64,000 bases of DNA from Alphaproteobacteria bacterium (GTDB lineage: Bacteria > Pseudomonadota > Alphaproteobacteria > Caulobacterales > Hyphomonadaceae), in contig JAHJYW010000006.1 in assembly GCA_018827375.1 (NCBI GenBank), positions 1 through 64,000 of the forward strand. The letters are read 5' to 3'. Each line of letters begins with the position of its first letter. The stretch's first letter is position 1. The translations under genes and the position numbers were made by a program. Below the pieces are notes generated by a model. It had not been told where the DNA came from and searched no databases. It saw nothing but the letters and a program-made list of their open reading frames with translations. This document shows positions 51,077-59,649 of the stretch, piece after piece.

Positions 51077-53895
51077 CCGAACGCGCGATACGCATGGGTA
51101 ATGGCAAGGCTTATGCCGTGCAGTGCGCGGTCGATCTCGCCGAGCGGGCCGATGATGTTGCGATGGATCCGGTCATAGCCATAGGCATTTGACTTCGCCT
51201 CGCTGCCGGCCTCGGTCAGCTCCTTGAACGGCGTATCCTCGTCTCGGCCACGCGGGAAGATCTTCACCAGCATGTCGACAGCGTCGCTGATCTGCATGTC
51301 CAGAACCATGCGCAACAGGTCGCGCGTGTTGGTATCGTGGCGCTCTGAAATGCGTGGCAATTGCCCGACCAGAACGAAGGCGTGCATCATCAATGCCTGA
51401 CGAATGGCATGCAGCGCGTGCAGGTCCAGCCGCCCCTCATGGCGTTCCTCTGCCGAGGGGGCATCATCGAGCTGGGCGAGAAGGCGGTCGAAGCGGCCAA
51501 GGTCGATCGACAGGAGGTTGGCGATCCGGTTGATCGATATTGCCGTCTCGTCATCCCGCAGCCCGTAATAGACCGCGCGATAGGCGCCGGCCCTTTCAGG
51601 ATCGACCAGCCGCGAGTGCGCAATCCAGACGCTCGGGTCGAATACATTGGCATAGGCACGCAGCGCCGGCAGGCTCGTCACCGCGCGGGCATTCAGCGCC
51701 AACAGGATCAGCGCGTGCATGCGCGGGCTGGTATTGATCAGCTCCACCAGCCGGTCGTTCTCGCGTTGCAGGGACGAGCCGATGCCCGCCGCCGTATTGG
51801 CTGGAATGCCGAGCTGTTGCAGCGTTGCGTTGTGAGAGATGGCCCGCAGCGCGCGGGGGCCGGTCGGCCCGCCGGTGCGGCGCTTCTGGCGCGAGCCGGC
51901 TTTGACCACCAGCCCGGCGGCGAAGTCGCCCAGCAGCCGGCCATAATCTGCGTTGACAAACAGGCGCTCATGCCATGCCCGAAGCGAGCGGTAGAAATCC
52001 CAGACAAGATCCGTACGCGTATAGAACGGGTCTTCGGTCGTGTCCGGCGGCAGCGACAGCGCGCGTCGGCACCACGCCGCATAGGTCGTCTCGGCCAGCA
52101 CGGGATTGGCAAAGTGCAGGAAGCCATCGCCGCCCTGGAAGCTGACTTCGTGCATCAGCGGCAGGTTACGCGCCGCCGCGCCATTGCGCGTCCACGGCGT
52201 CAGCGCATGGTCAAAGCGCTGGCCGAAACTGCCGGGCCAAGCGCCGCGCCCCATGGACTCGCCATGCGTGTTGAAGATCAGCAGCGCCACATCGGCGCCC
52301 TTCGCGGCTAGCGCCCGTGCGATAAGGTTATGGATGCGCTCGATGGCCATGTCGGCAGCGACCTGCCCGATAAACCGTCCGGCATCGGAGAAGCCGAGCT
52401 GGATCGAGAGATAGCCGCGCTCTTTCACATAGCGCAGGAATTCCGGTTCCTCGAGCAGGCGCTCAATGAAGCGTCCGCCGGTTTCTAGCGCTTCCGGCGT
52501 TTCGAACAGCGGCGAGATATCGAGCTTTTCGGCCACGCCATATTGGCGCGCGAGGTAGAGCGCGCCCATTACGGTTGCCGGGTTCTCGCTCTCGGCGATC
52601 AGGAAACGGATCACCGATCCGGAATCGATATGCTTGAGGATCTGTGCGCACATCATGAACTGGCGCCGCGCCGTCGACTGCTCAAGGAAGAGGTCGGCGA
52701 AGTTCACGTCCACCGGCTTCGAGGTGCGGGCCTTCTGGGAAAGTTGCGCCAGCGCGAGGCGGCCAAGCTGGCGGTCCTCGGTCTCAAGGCCAAGGTCGCG
52801 GTTGATAACGGTGCGCACCTGCGCAGCATTGACGCGCAGGTGAATGCGCGCGGTGCCGAGCTGCAGCGACTCCACTTCCGCCCGGAAGGCGATCAGGCTG
52901 GCGGCGAGCGTGTCGTCGGCCTCCGGGATCACATCATCCAGAATGGAAGTGATCTCGGTCGCATCGAGGATCATGCGCTTGCTGTGATTGCTGAGTGCGT
53001 TGGCTGCGGCGACCAGTTTTTCCGGGTCGGTCAGGTCCTGGTCAAACAGTTTGGCGTCAGCGGCCGTATCCTTGGCCGCCCCGCGCAGGCGCACGATGAG
53101 GCGGGCCAGTGCCGCGATCTTGGCGCTGCCGGACATGGCTTCCAGCCGCTCACCATAGCGGGCCAGCTGGTCGGCCTTCTCGCGCAAGCGGAAGGTCAGC
53201 GATTGCGACCAGTGAATGTCGGTGCGTCCGTCGAGGTCATAGCCGACCCAGCTGGCCAGTGTCGGCAGGAAGGGGCGCAGGTCGCGCCACTGGTCCGGGA
53301 AGGCCTTGCGCGCCACGTCCAGTATGACGCTGGCATAGACCTGCTGCGCCCCGGCGGCATTCAGCAGCGCCTCCTGCACTTCGTCATGCTCGCCGTTCAG
53401 GTTGATGCCCTTGTTCCACTCGCGGCCATCCTCGCGGATATGCTTGAGCAGGGCTGCGCGGGTCGATTTGTTGGGCCGTGTCACATGCGCGGTGAACGCC
53501 TGCCGAAGGGCCCGGGAAAGGGCAAAGGTCGGGTGGGCCGTGAACACGATGCCGCCGGTGTTCCGCTCGACGCTGGCCTTGAACGCGTCGAAACCCTCTT
53601 CGGCCAGCACCTCCAGCCGCCCGCGCACATCGGTCCAGGCGGCCTTGGTATCGGCGTCATAATGCTGCTCGCGGAAATGGTCGGCGCGCTCGCTGATCAG
53701 CGTCAGGTGCAGGTCGCCGGCAAAGCGGGAAAGCTCGCTGATACTGGTGCGGCCGGCCTCGACATCCTGGAACAGTGACTGGGCCAGCGCGAAGACTGAA
53801 TTGGTCATCGGATCGACCGCGATCCGGGCCGATTGGGCCCGCAGGAAGTCCTGCGCGGCGGCGAGCGTCAGGGGAGTTTCGGGTGCGCTTGTCAT
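51073..53895 (-). CDS. Divergent phosphoenolpyruvate carboxylase-like protein
   Basis: A 940-residue protein with the overall length and order of PEP carboxylase. The N-terminal catalytic His is at 121 in VFTAHPTFALSR. GYDLDGRTD replaces the usual GGDRDGNPxV; LGFSDAGRF replaces GYSDSAKDxG; and the usual FHGRGGxxGRGG loop reads NTHGESMGRGA (His544), losing an arginine and two residues. The usual C-terminal QNTG is absent (ends in ITHAYRAFG). Whether it still carboxylates PEP to oxaloacetate is uncertain. It is transcribed toward the araC-type gene. Confidence 0.8.
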   Translation of the reverse strand: MTSAPETPLTLAAAQDFLRAQSARIAVDPMTNSVFALAQSLFQDVEAGRTSISELSRFAGDLHLTLISERADHFREQHYDADTKAAWTDVRGRLEVLAEEGFDAFKASVERNTGGIVFTAHPTFALSRALRQAFTAHVTRPNKSTRAALLKHIREDGREWNKGINLNGEHDEVQEALLNAAGAQQVYASVILDVARKAFPDQWRDLRPFLPTLASWVGYDLDGRTDIHWSQSLTFRLREKADQLARYGERLEAMSGSAKIAALARLIVRLRGAAKDTAADAKLFDQDLTDPEKLVAAANALSNHSKRMILDATEITSILDDVIPEADDTLAASLIAFRAEVESLQLGTARIHLRVNAAQVRTVINRDLGLETEDRQLGRLALAQLSQKARTSKPVDVNFADLFLEQSTARRQFMMCAQILKHIDSGSVIRFLIAESENPATVMGALYLARQYGVAEKLDISPLFETPEALETGGRFIERLLEEPEFLRYVKERGYLSIQLGFSDAGRFIGQVAADMAIERIHNLIARALAAKGADVALLIFNTHGESMGRGAWPGSFGQRFDHALTPWTRNGAAARNLPLMHEVSFQGGDGFLHFANPVLAETTYAAWCRRALSLPPDTTEDPFYTRTDLVWDFYRSLRAWHERLFVNADYGRLLGDFAAGLVVKAGSRQKRRTGGPTGPRALRAISHNATLQQLGIPANTAAGIGSSLQRENDRLVELINTSPRMHALILLALNARAVTSLPALRAYANVFDPSVWIAHSRLVDPERAGAYRAVYYGLRDDETAISINRIANLLSIDLGRFDRLLAQLDDAPSAEERHEGRLDLHALHAIRQALMMHAFVLVGQLPRISERHDTNTRDLLRMVLDMQISDAVDMLVKIFPRGRDEDTPFKELTEAGSEAKSNAYGYDRIHRNIIGPLGEIDRALHGISLAITHAYRAFG

Positions 53896-54065
53896 AGGTT
53901 CACCACAAACCTGCCTTTAGGGCAGTTGTCAAAGCGGGCAACGTCAGACGTGCCCTGCATTTCAGCAGGGCATTGAACGCTATTCCACGCAAGATTGTCC
54001 CTATGGTGTGGCGGATGCAACGGATATGTCGTATCAGTAATATGCCGTTACAGGGGCAGGTGTAG

Positions 54066-54479
54066 ATGCAGATTCGGACAGCGGGCATGATCCTGACAAG
54101 CGTGGCAAGCCTTGGCTTGGCCATGATGCCCGCCCTTGCCCAGCCTGCGGCGACTGCGATGGAACAGGTGCTTGGCCCGGCATCAGACCCGCTCAGCGTC
54201 GTCGAACCGGCCGTTGCGCCCTTGTCGAGCCCCGTGCCCGCCGCCGATCATAATGTCATCTCGCAGCCAAAAGTGTGCCGCATCCGCTCCGATGACGAGT
54301 GTTTCCAAGCCGCCGCAGCCTGTCTCAAGGTGCGCAGCATCGCGGGTCTCTACAGTGTCGACTGGCGCGCCGGAGAGCCAGCCGTGGTGCGCGTTCAGGA
54401 AGGCATGTCGGACGCGCAGGAAAAAGGCGCGCGCGGCTGCGCGACCGATCTCCAGCAATGCCTCAGCGGGAAGTGCTGA
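54066..54479 (+). CDS. Secreted cysteine-containing protein, unknown
   Basis: A 137-residue exported protein with a signal peptide (MQIRTAGMILTSVASLGLAMMPALA). A Pro/Ala-rich linker leads to a C-terminal domain of about 70 residues with six cysteines (VCRIRSDDECFQAAAACLK, then GCATDLQQCLSGKC). The pattern suggests a small disulfide-bonded fold. No family recognised. It ends five bases before the convergent 54484 gene. Confidence 0.65.
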   Translation: MQIRTAGMILTSVASLGLAMMPALAQPAATAMEQVLGPASDPLSVVEPAVAPLSSPVPAADHNVISQPKVCRIRSDDECFQAAAACLKVRSIAGLYSVDWRAGEPAVVRVQEGMSDAQEKGARGCATDLQQCLSGKC

Positions 54480-54483
54480 GCGC

Positions 54484-55551
54484 CTAGCGCCGTCCGAAGA
54501 ACTTCACCGCGCCGAGCAGTCCGGCGATGGCTGAGCCGAGACCGCCCAGCAACACGAACAGCGGATTGGCCTGGTCGGCAAAGGCAATGGCCCGGTTAAG
54601 GCCCGACACCTGCACTGTCACCGTGTCGCGGAATGTGCGCAGTGGAACCACCGAATCCTGGTCGATGGCATAGATCTCGAACACGAGGTCATGATCGCCT
54701 GCCGACAGTGGCATCACCGACCAGCGCCAGACATTCTCGGTCAGGGGCGACAGCTTCTGGATACCGGGCGACATTTCGATAATCTCGAAATTTGCGCCGC
54801 TGACGCGTGCTTCCACGCGCTCGGAGACCTTGGCCTCGCCGGTCACGATATTGCCGCCCCGGTTGGGCAGGGCATCGACCGCCGTGTCGTCGCCGGTCGC
54901 ATCAATGGCGAGTGTCACGTCAAAGGCGCGCTTGTATTCGGCCGTCTTGGGCGTCTCATGCGCGACGGGAACGGTCTGCAGGCTCTCCATGAAAGCCTCT
55001 GCATGGGATTTGGACGGCGGAGGCGGGGCTGCGACGCCGGCGGCTTCGGCCACCGCATCGGCTGCATCGCCCATGTCGCTGAACGCCTCCTCGGCCATGT
55101 CGCCAGCCTCGTCGAACGCGTCCTGAACCGATGCGACACTGGCCGTCTCCTCATCGGCGACGATCGGAGGCGACAGCGAACGCGATTTTGCCATTGAGCG
55201 CGCTTCAGGGGCGGGGGCTGATGCCATTGGTGCTTCATCGAGCGACGCCTGAGGGGCAGGAGCCATCGCAACAGGGGGTTCTTCCATGGCTTCCGGCGCG
55301 GCTTGCGCCATCGTTTCAGGCACCGCTTCCATGGCCTCGGGCGCGGCTTCCATGGCCAGTTCGGGTTCGGGCGCCGCTTCAACAGCCTCCGGCATAGGCG
55401 CTTCGGACATTTCGTCCATTGTGACGGGCGCACCGGCTGAATCCATGGCCATGGATGCAGGCTCTTCAAAGCTCTTCATGACAGCTGCACCGCCGAATAT
55501 GGCCGCCGCAATGCCGCCCAGCAGAAGGAGAATGGAGAAAAGTCTAAGCAT
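54484..55551 (-). CDS. Membrane-anchored protein with Ala/Glu/Met-rich linker
   Basis: A 355-residue protein. An N-terminal membrane segment (LFSILLLLGGIAAAIFGGAAV) is followed by about 110 residues of low complexity (AAPEAMEAVPETMAQ and related), then a globular region from about 190 (YKRAFDVTLAIDATGDD, SVMPLSAGDHDLVFEIYAID) with beta-sandwich character, and a C-terminal hydrophobic tail (FVLLGGLGSAIAGLLGAVKFF). The globular part resembles immunoglobulin-like envelope domains. Function unknown. ATG 55551 chosen over TTG 55578. Confidence 0.65.
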   Translation of the reverse strand: MLRLFSILLLLGGIAAAIFGGAAVMKSFEEPASMAMDSAGAPVTMDEMSEAPMPEAVEAAPEPELAMEAAPEAMEAVPETMAQAAPEAMEEPPVAMAPAPQASLDEAPMASAPAPEARSMAKSRSLSPPIVADEETASVASVQDAFDEAGDMAEEAFSDMGDAADAVAEAAGVAAPPPPSKSHAEAFMESLQTVPVAHETPKTAEYKRAFDVTLAIDATGDDTAVDALPNRGGNIVTGEAKVSERVEARVSGANFEIIEMSPGIQKLSPLTENVWRWSVMPLSAGDHDLVFEIYAIDQDSVVPLRTFRDTVTVQVSGLNRAIAFADQANPLFVLLGGLGSAIAGLLGAVKFFGRR

Positions 55552-55599
55552 CGCGCGCGCTCCCGATTGGCGATTCAACCCGTTAACCCTAGCAGAGTG

Positions 55600-56418
55600 T
55601 CACGCGGCTGGGAAACGATCCCGACTCGCTTCGTAAAATGCAATTGCGGCAGCATTGGACACGTTCAGGCTTTCCATTTCCGGGGCAATCGGGATGCGCG
55701 CCAGCTCCGCGCAGGCCTTGGCGACGGCGGGGCGCAGGCCCGAGCCTTCGGCCCCCATCACGATGGCCAGCTTGGCCGTGCCTGCTACGGCATCCGCGAG
55801 GCTGCGGCGGCCTTCTCCAGCCAGGCCCACCGTGTGGTATCCCGCCTCGGCCAGCTGCTCCAGCGCCCGGGCAATATTGACGACCCGCGCCTCCGATACC
55901 GTCTCCACAGCGCCCGCCGCGCTCTTGGCCACAACGCCGGTCACAGGCGGGGCATGGCGCGTCTGCAATACGAGGCCCTGGAACCCGAAAGCGGCCGCAG
56001 AACGGTAGATCGCGCCCAGGTTGTGGGGGTCTGACACCTGGTCCAGCACGCAGATATGGCTGATGCCCCGGTCGATCAGGTCTTCCAGGCTCGCCGGATT
56101 CAGCGGCGCGGCCTTCAGGGCGAGGCCCTGATGGACGGCGCCAGCGGGCAGGCGGTTGTCCAGATCCTTGCCGAGGATGATTTCCGGCGTGATTCGGGCT
56201 GGGCCGAGCCGCGCCGCAGCGTTTTCGGTCGCCAGCAGCATGTGCAGCGTGCGCGACGGATTGGCCAGCGCGGCGGTCACCGCATGGGTGCCCCACAGCC
56301 AGCCTTCGCCGTCCCCGCCGCCACTGCGCTCGCGCGGACGGTCCTGCCGTGGCCGCGGCGATCCGTCCGGACCGGCAGGTGCTTGTGTGTTTCGGCGTTT
56401 TGGATGGTTGCGCGCCAT
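55600..56418 (-). CDS. rlmB: 23S rRNA 2'-O-methyltransferase RlmB-like
   Basis: A 272-residue SPOUT methyltransferase. The N-terminal substrate-binding domain follows a basic arm (MARNHPKRR). Motif 1 is VLDQVSDPHNLGAIYRSAAAFG, motif 2 IVMGAEGSGLRPAV and motif 3 PMESLNVSNAAAIAFYE-like. It methylates G2251 of 23S rRNA in E. coli. ATG 56418 is chosen; an extension to 56463 lacks similarity. Its promoter region faces the two tRNA genes. Confidence 0.9.
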   Translation of the reverse strand: MARNHPKRRNTQAPAGPDGSPRPRQDRPRERSGGGDGEGWLWGTHAVTAALANPSRTLHMLLATENAAARLGPARITPEIILGKDLDNRLPAGAVHQGLALKAAPLNPASLEDLIDRGISHICVLDQVSDPHNLGAIYRSAAAFGFQGLVLQTRHAPPVTGVVAKSAAGAVETVSEARVVNIARALEQLAEAGYHTVGLAGEGRRSLADAVAGTAKLAIVMGAEGSGLRPAVAKACAELARIPIAPEMESLNVSNAAAIAFYEASRDRFPAA

Positions 56419-56530
56419 TTCTTTCGTCCCTATAAGGCCGTCTCCTGAAGCGGATGAGGGCACGTAATTGACGTGCCTTTAGGCGGTTCGGGGCGACGGC
56501 GTCAATTATCGTAAGTCGCAGGCAGCCCTT

Positions 56531-56615
56531 GGAGGGGTGGCCGAGTGGTTAAAGGCAGCAGACTGTAAATCTGCCCGCATAGCGTACACAGGTTCGAATC
56601 CTGTCCCCTCCACCA
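56531..56615 (+). tRNA. tRNA-Tyr (GTA)
   Basis: The 85-base sequence folds as a class II tRNA. The acceptor stem is GGAGGGG/CCCCTCC, the anticodon loop CTGTAAA contains GTA, a long variable arm follows, and the T loop is GGTTCGAATCC. ACCA is encoded at the 3' end. Confidence 0.96.
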
Positions 56616-56648
56616 CTGTTTGTGTTATGGTCGAGCGACGCGTCAGGC

Positions 56649-56722
56649 GCGGGTATAGCATAATGGTAATGCACTAGCCTTCCAAGCTAGCTATCTCGGT
56701 TCGATCCCGTGTACCCGCTCCA
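56649..56722 (+). tRNA. tRNA-Gly (TCC)
   Basis: The 74-base sequence has acceptor stem GCGGGTA/TACCCGC, anticodon stem CTAGC/GCTAG with loop CTTCCAA (anticodon TCC), T loop GGTTCGATCCC and an encoded TCCA end. The pair tRNA-Tyr/tRNA-Gly often precedes tuf in proteobacteria; here no tuf follows. Confidence 0.96.
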
Positions 56723-56898
56723 GAATGCTCCCTGTTTCATTACAAGCCGGCCATGAATCGCCCCGCAGAAGCCTTTGCTTTAACTTAGGTTATGGCCTTT
56801 CTGTATTTCCTATAAAGCGTGCAACGAAAGCCTTGCGGCCACGTAGCTGAGAGATGCGGCCGCGCCCTGCGCCGCCTTTTCAGCGAAAGGATTTCCCC

Positions 56899-58968
56899 AT
56901 GCCGATGAAGCCTGGAGCCCCCCTCGACAAGAGTGGAGCGCCCCATCAGACCACCAAGGACGGCTACGAAGCCATGACGACCCAGCAGGGCGTGCCTGTC
57001 CGCGACGACCAGAACCACCTGAAGGCCGGAACGCCCGGCCCGATGCTGATGGACGACTTCCATTTCCGCGAAAAGATGTTCCATTTCGACCATGAGCGCA
57101 TCCCGGAGCGCGTGGTGCATGCGCGCGGCTATGCGGCCCATGGCTTTTTCGAGCTGACTGACAGCCTAGAGGAATTCACGCGCGCCAAGGTGTTGACGGA
57201 AGTCGGCAAGAAAGTGCCGCTGTTTACGCGCTTCTCCACCGTCGCCGGCAACAAGGGCTCACCCGACCTCGCGCGCGACGTGCGCGGCTTTGCGGTCAAA
57301 TTCTACACCGATGAAGGCAATTGGGATCTCGTCGGCAACAATATCCCGGTCTTCTTCATCCAGGACGCGATGAAGTTCCCGGACCTGATCCATTCCGCCA
57401 AGGCTGAGCCGGATCGTGGCTTCCCGCAGGCGCAGACGGCGCACGACAATTTCTGGGACTTCATCTCCCTATCGCCGGAAGCGATGAACATGGTCATGTG
57501 GATCATGTCGGACCGCACCATCCCGCGTTCGCTGCGCTTCATGGAAGGCTTCGGCGTCCACACGTTCCGCCTGATCAATGCCAAGGGCAAATCCTCATTC
57601 GTGAAGTTTCACTGGAAGCCCAAGATGGGGATGCAGTCGGTTGTCTGGAACGAAGCGGTGAAGATCAATGGCGCCGACCCGGATTTCCACCGCCGCGACC
57701 TCTGGACTGCCATCGAGAGGGGCGACTTCCCCGAATGGGAACTCGGCGTCCAGATTTTCGACGACAAGTTTGCCGACAAGTTTGCCTTCGACGTGCGCGA
57801 CGCAACCAAGCTGATACCGGAGGAGGAAATCCCCGTCCGCATCATCGGCCGCATGGTGCTCGACCGCCGCGTCGACAATTTCTTTGCCGAGACCGAGCAG
57901 GTTGCCTTCTGCACGGGCAACGTGGTGCCGGGCATCGGCTTTTCCGACGATCCGCTGCTGCAGGGACGCAATTTCTCCTATCTCGACACGCAGATCAAAC
58001 GGCTCGGCGGACCGAACTTCACGCATATTCCCATCAACGCCCCCAAATGCCCTATGCGCACTTTCCAGCAGGACGGCCATATGGCCATGAAAAACCCTGT
58101 CGGCCGCGCCAATTACGAGCCCAATAGCTGGGGCACCGAACAAGGCGGCCCGCGCGAAGACCCGGACAACGGCTACCAGCATTTCGCCCAGCCGATAGAA
58201 GGCAAGAAGGAGGCCCTGCGGCCGGAATCCTTCGCCGACCATTACAGCCAGGCGCGGCAGTTCTATATCAGCCAGACCGAAGTTGAGCAGGCCCATATGG
58301 GCGACGCGCTCGTGTTCGAACTTAGCAAGGTGGAGAAGGCCGAAATCCGTGAACGGATGGTGGCGCACCTCGTGAACGTGGACAAGGGACTCGCCGATAC
58401 GGTGGCTGAAGGCCTCGGCATCAAGACGCCGATTGCCATGAAGGCGGCCCGGCCAACGATGCAGGACCTGCCGGCTTCCGACGCCCTCAGCATGCTCAAG
58501 AATCCGCCCAAGAGCTTTGCAGGTCGTAAGCTTGGGGTATTCCTCTGCGATGACGCGTCGGCGGAGTCGTTCAACGCCCTGAAAGAGGCGGTCGAGAAGG
58601 CTGGTGGCATGGTGGCTGTTGTGGCGCCAACCATCAATGGCGTCGACCTTGATGATGGTACGCATGTTGCCGCCGACGAGAAAATCGATGGCGGGCCGTC
58701 TGTTCTGTTCGATGCCGTGGCCATCATGCTGACCGAAGAGTGCGCCGACGACATGGCGAAGAAGCCACCGGCCAAGGACTTCCTCAATGATGCCTTCGCG
58801 CACTATAAATATATCGGCTACACGCCAGATTCGATGAAGCTTTTCGAGGCTGTTGGCATGGCTGACCACATGGATGGTGGCTGCGTTGAACTGGGTAAGC
58901 CCGCTACCATAAAGAGCTTCGTCTCAGAACTCGCCAACCTCCGCTTCTGGGATCGCGACGGCGCCTGA
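56899..58968 (+). CDS. katE: Large-subunit catalase (KatE/HPII type)
   Basis: A 689-residue clade 2 catalase that splits hydrogen peroxide in the cytosol. Catalytic His is in [13 protein letters not shown], Asn in the [20 protein letters not shown] region, and the haem-Tyr segment is [10 protein letters not shown]. The C-terminal domain from about residue 545 ([17 protein letters not shown]) is the DJ-1/flavodoxin-like extension of HPII. ATG 56899 follows AAAGGA by seven bases; the 56854 extension is not supported. The 3' end overlaps the convergent sortase gene by 45 bases. Confidence 0.95.
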   Translation: MPMKPGAPLDKSGAPHQTTKDGYEAMTTQQGVPVRDDQNHLKAGTPGPMLMDDFHFREKMFHFDHERIPERVVHARGYAAHGFFELTDSLEEFTRAKVLTEVGKKVPLFTRFSTVAGNKGSPDLARDVRGFAVKFYTDEGNWDLVGNNIPVFFIQDAMKFPDLIHSAKAEPDRGFPQAQTAHDNFWDFISLSPEAMNMVMWIMSDRTIPRSLRFMEGFGVHTFRLINAKGKSSFVKFHWKPKMGMQSVVWNEAVKINGADPDFHRRDLWTAIERGDFPEWELGVQIFDDKFADKFAFDVRDATKLIPEEEIPVRIIGRMVLDRRVDNFFAETEQVAFCTGNVVPGIGFSDDPLLQGRNFSYLDTQIKRLGGPNFTHIPINAPKCPMRTFQQDGHMAMKNPVGRANYEPNSWGTEQGGPREDPDNGYQHFAQPIEGKKEALRPESFADHYSQARQFYISQTEVEQAHMGDALVFELSKVEKAEIRERMVAHLVNVDKGLADTVAEGLGIKTPIAMKAARPTMQDLPASDALSMLKNPPKSFAGRKLGVFLCDDASAESFNALKEAVEKAGGMVAVVAPTINGVDLDDGTHVAADEKIDGGPSVLFDAVAIMLTEECADDMAKKPPAKDFLNDAFAHYKYIGYTPDSMKLFEAVGMADHMDGGCVELGKPATIKSFVSELANLRFWDRDGA

Positions 58969-59649
58969 GCGCGCCTTTGCCTCCGGGACAGTATCAGACC
59001 CGCCAGCCTCACCGGTTGGCGGGTCTTTCATTTGGGCGATGGCGACGAAGCGCTGGCGTGTGGGTGTCATTCCTTCGAAGGGATAGCAGGTGGTGAGGGC
59101 CAGCGTGGGCGCGCCTGTGCCGCCCGGGGTGAGCATGCTCGCGTCTTCGTCCACGATACGGGTTTCTGTCAGTATGTAGGGATGGGGCGTGCCGTCCGGT
59201 CCGGTGAGCCGGATCGTGTCGCCGATGCGGGCATGCTGCAAAAAGGCGAAATGGCTGTCGCGGTGGCCTGCGAGCAGCGTCAGGCCTGGCTGGCCCGGGG
59301 CGGCGGAGCCTTCCATTACGCCGGGGCCAAACGCCAGGGCCTGCCCGCTGGTGCCGGTCAGCACAATGGCCGAGGCCTTGAGGCGCGGCAGTTCCAGCTT
59401 CGCTGCAGCCGTCACGTCAGCCCATGGCCAGGGGCGGGCATCGGCTGAGCCTTGCAGTGTCTTTTCCCAGGCATGGGCAAGCAGGACCTGCGAGAGGCTG
59501 GCCTTGGCCTTCAGGTAGGCGCCATTGCCCATCAGGATCAAGCCGGAAAGGAGGAGGGCGGCGGTGAGGCCGAATGCCCTCCTCCGGCCCGGGTGGGGCC
59601 ACCTCCCCCATGTGGAGGGAGGATCACGTGTTTCGGCGTCATGCGGCAT
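58924..59649 (-). CDS. Class GN sortase
   Basis: A 241-residue membrane-anchored transpeptidase. A membrane segment ([25 protein letters not shown]) precedes the catalytic domain with His129 in [10 protein letters not shown], Cys188 in LALTTCYPF and Arg198/200 in TPTRQRFVA, the usual sortase triad. Class GN sortases of marine Gram-negatives occur with a single target encoded next door, as here. The start overlaps the stop of the target gene by 11 bases. The 3' end runs 45 bases into the convergent katE gene. Confidence 0.93.
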   Translation of the reverse strand: MPHDAETRDPPSTWGRWPHPGRRRAFGLTAALLLSGLILMGNGAYLKAKASLSQVLLAHAWEKTLQGSADARPWPWADVTAAAKLELPRLKASAIVLTGTSGQALAFGPGVMEGSAAPGQPGLTLLAGHRDSHFAFLQHARIGDTIRLTGPDGTPHPYILTETRIVDEDASMLTPGGTGAPTLALTTCYPFEGMTPTRQRFVAIAQMKDPPTGEAGGSDTVPEAKARSGAVAIPEAEVGEF

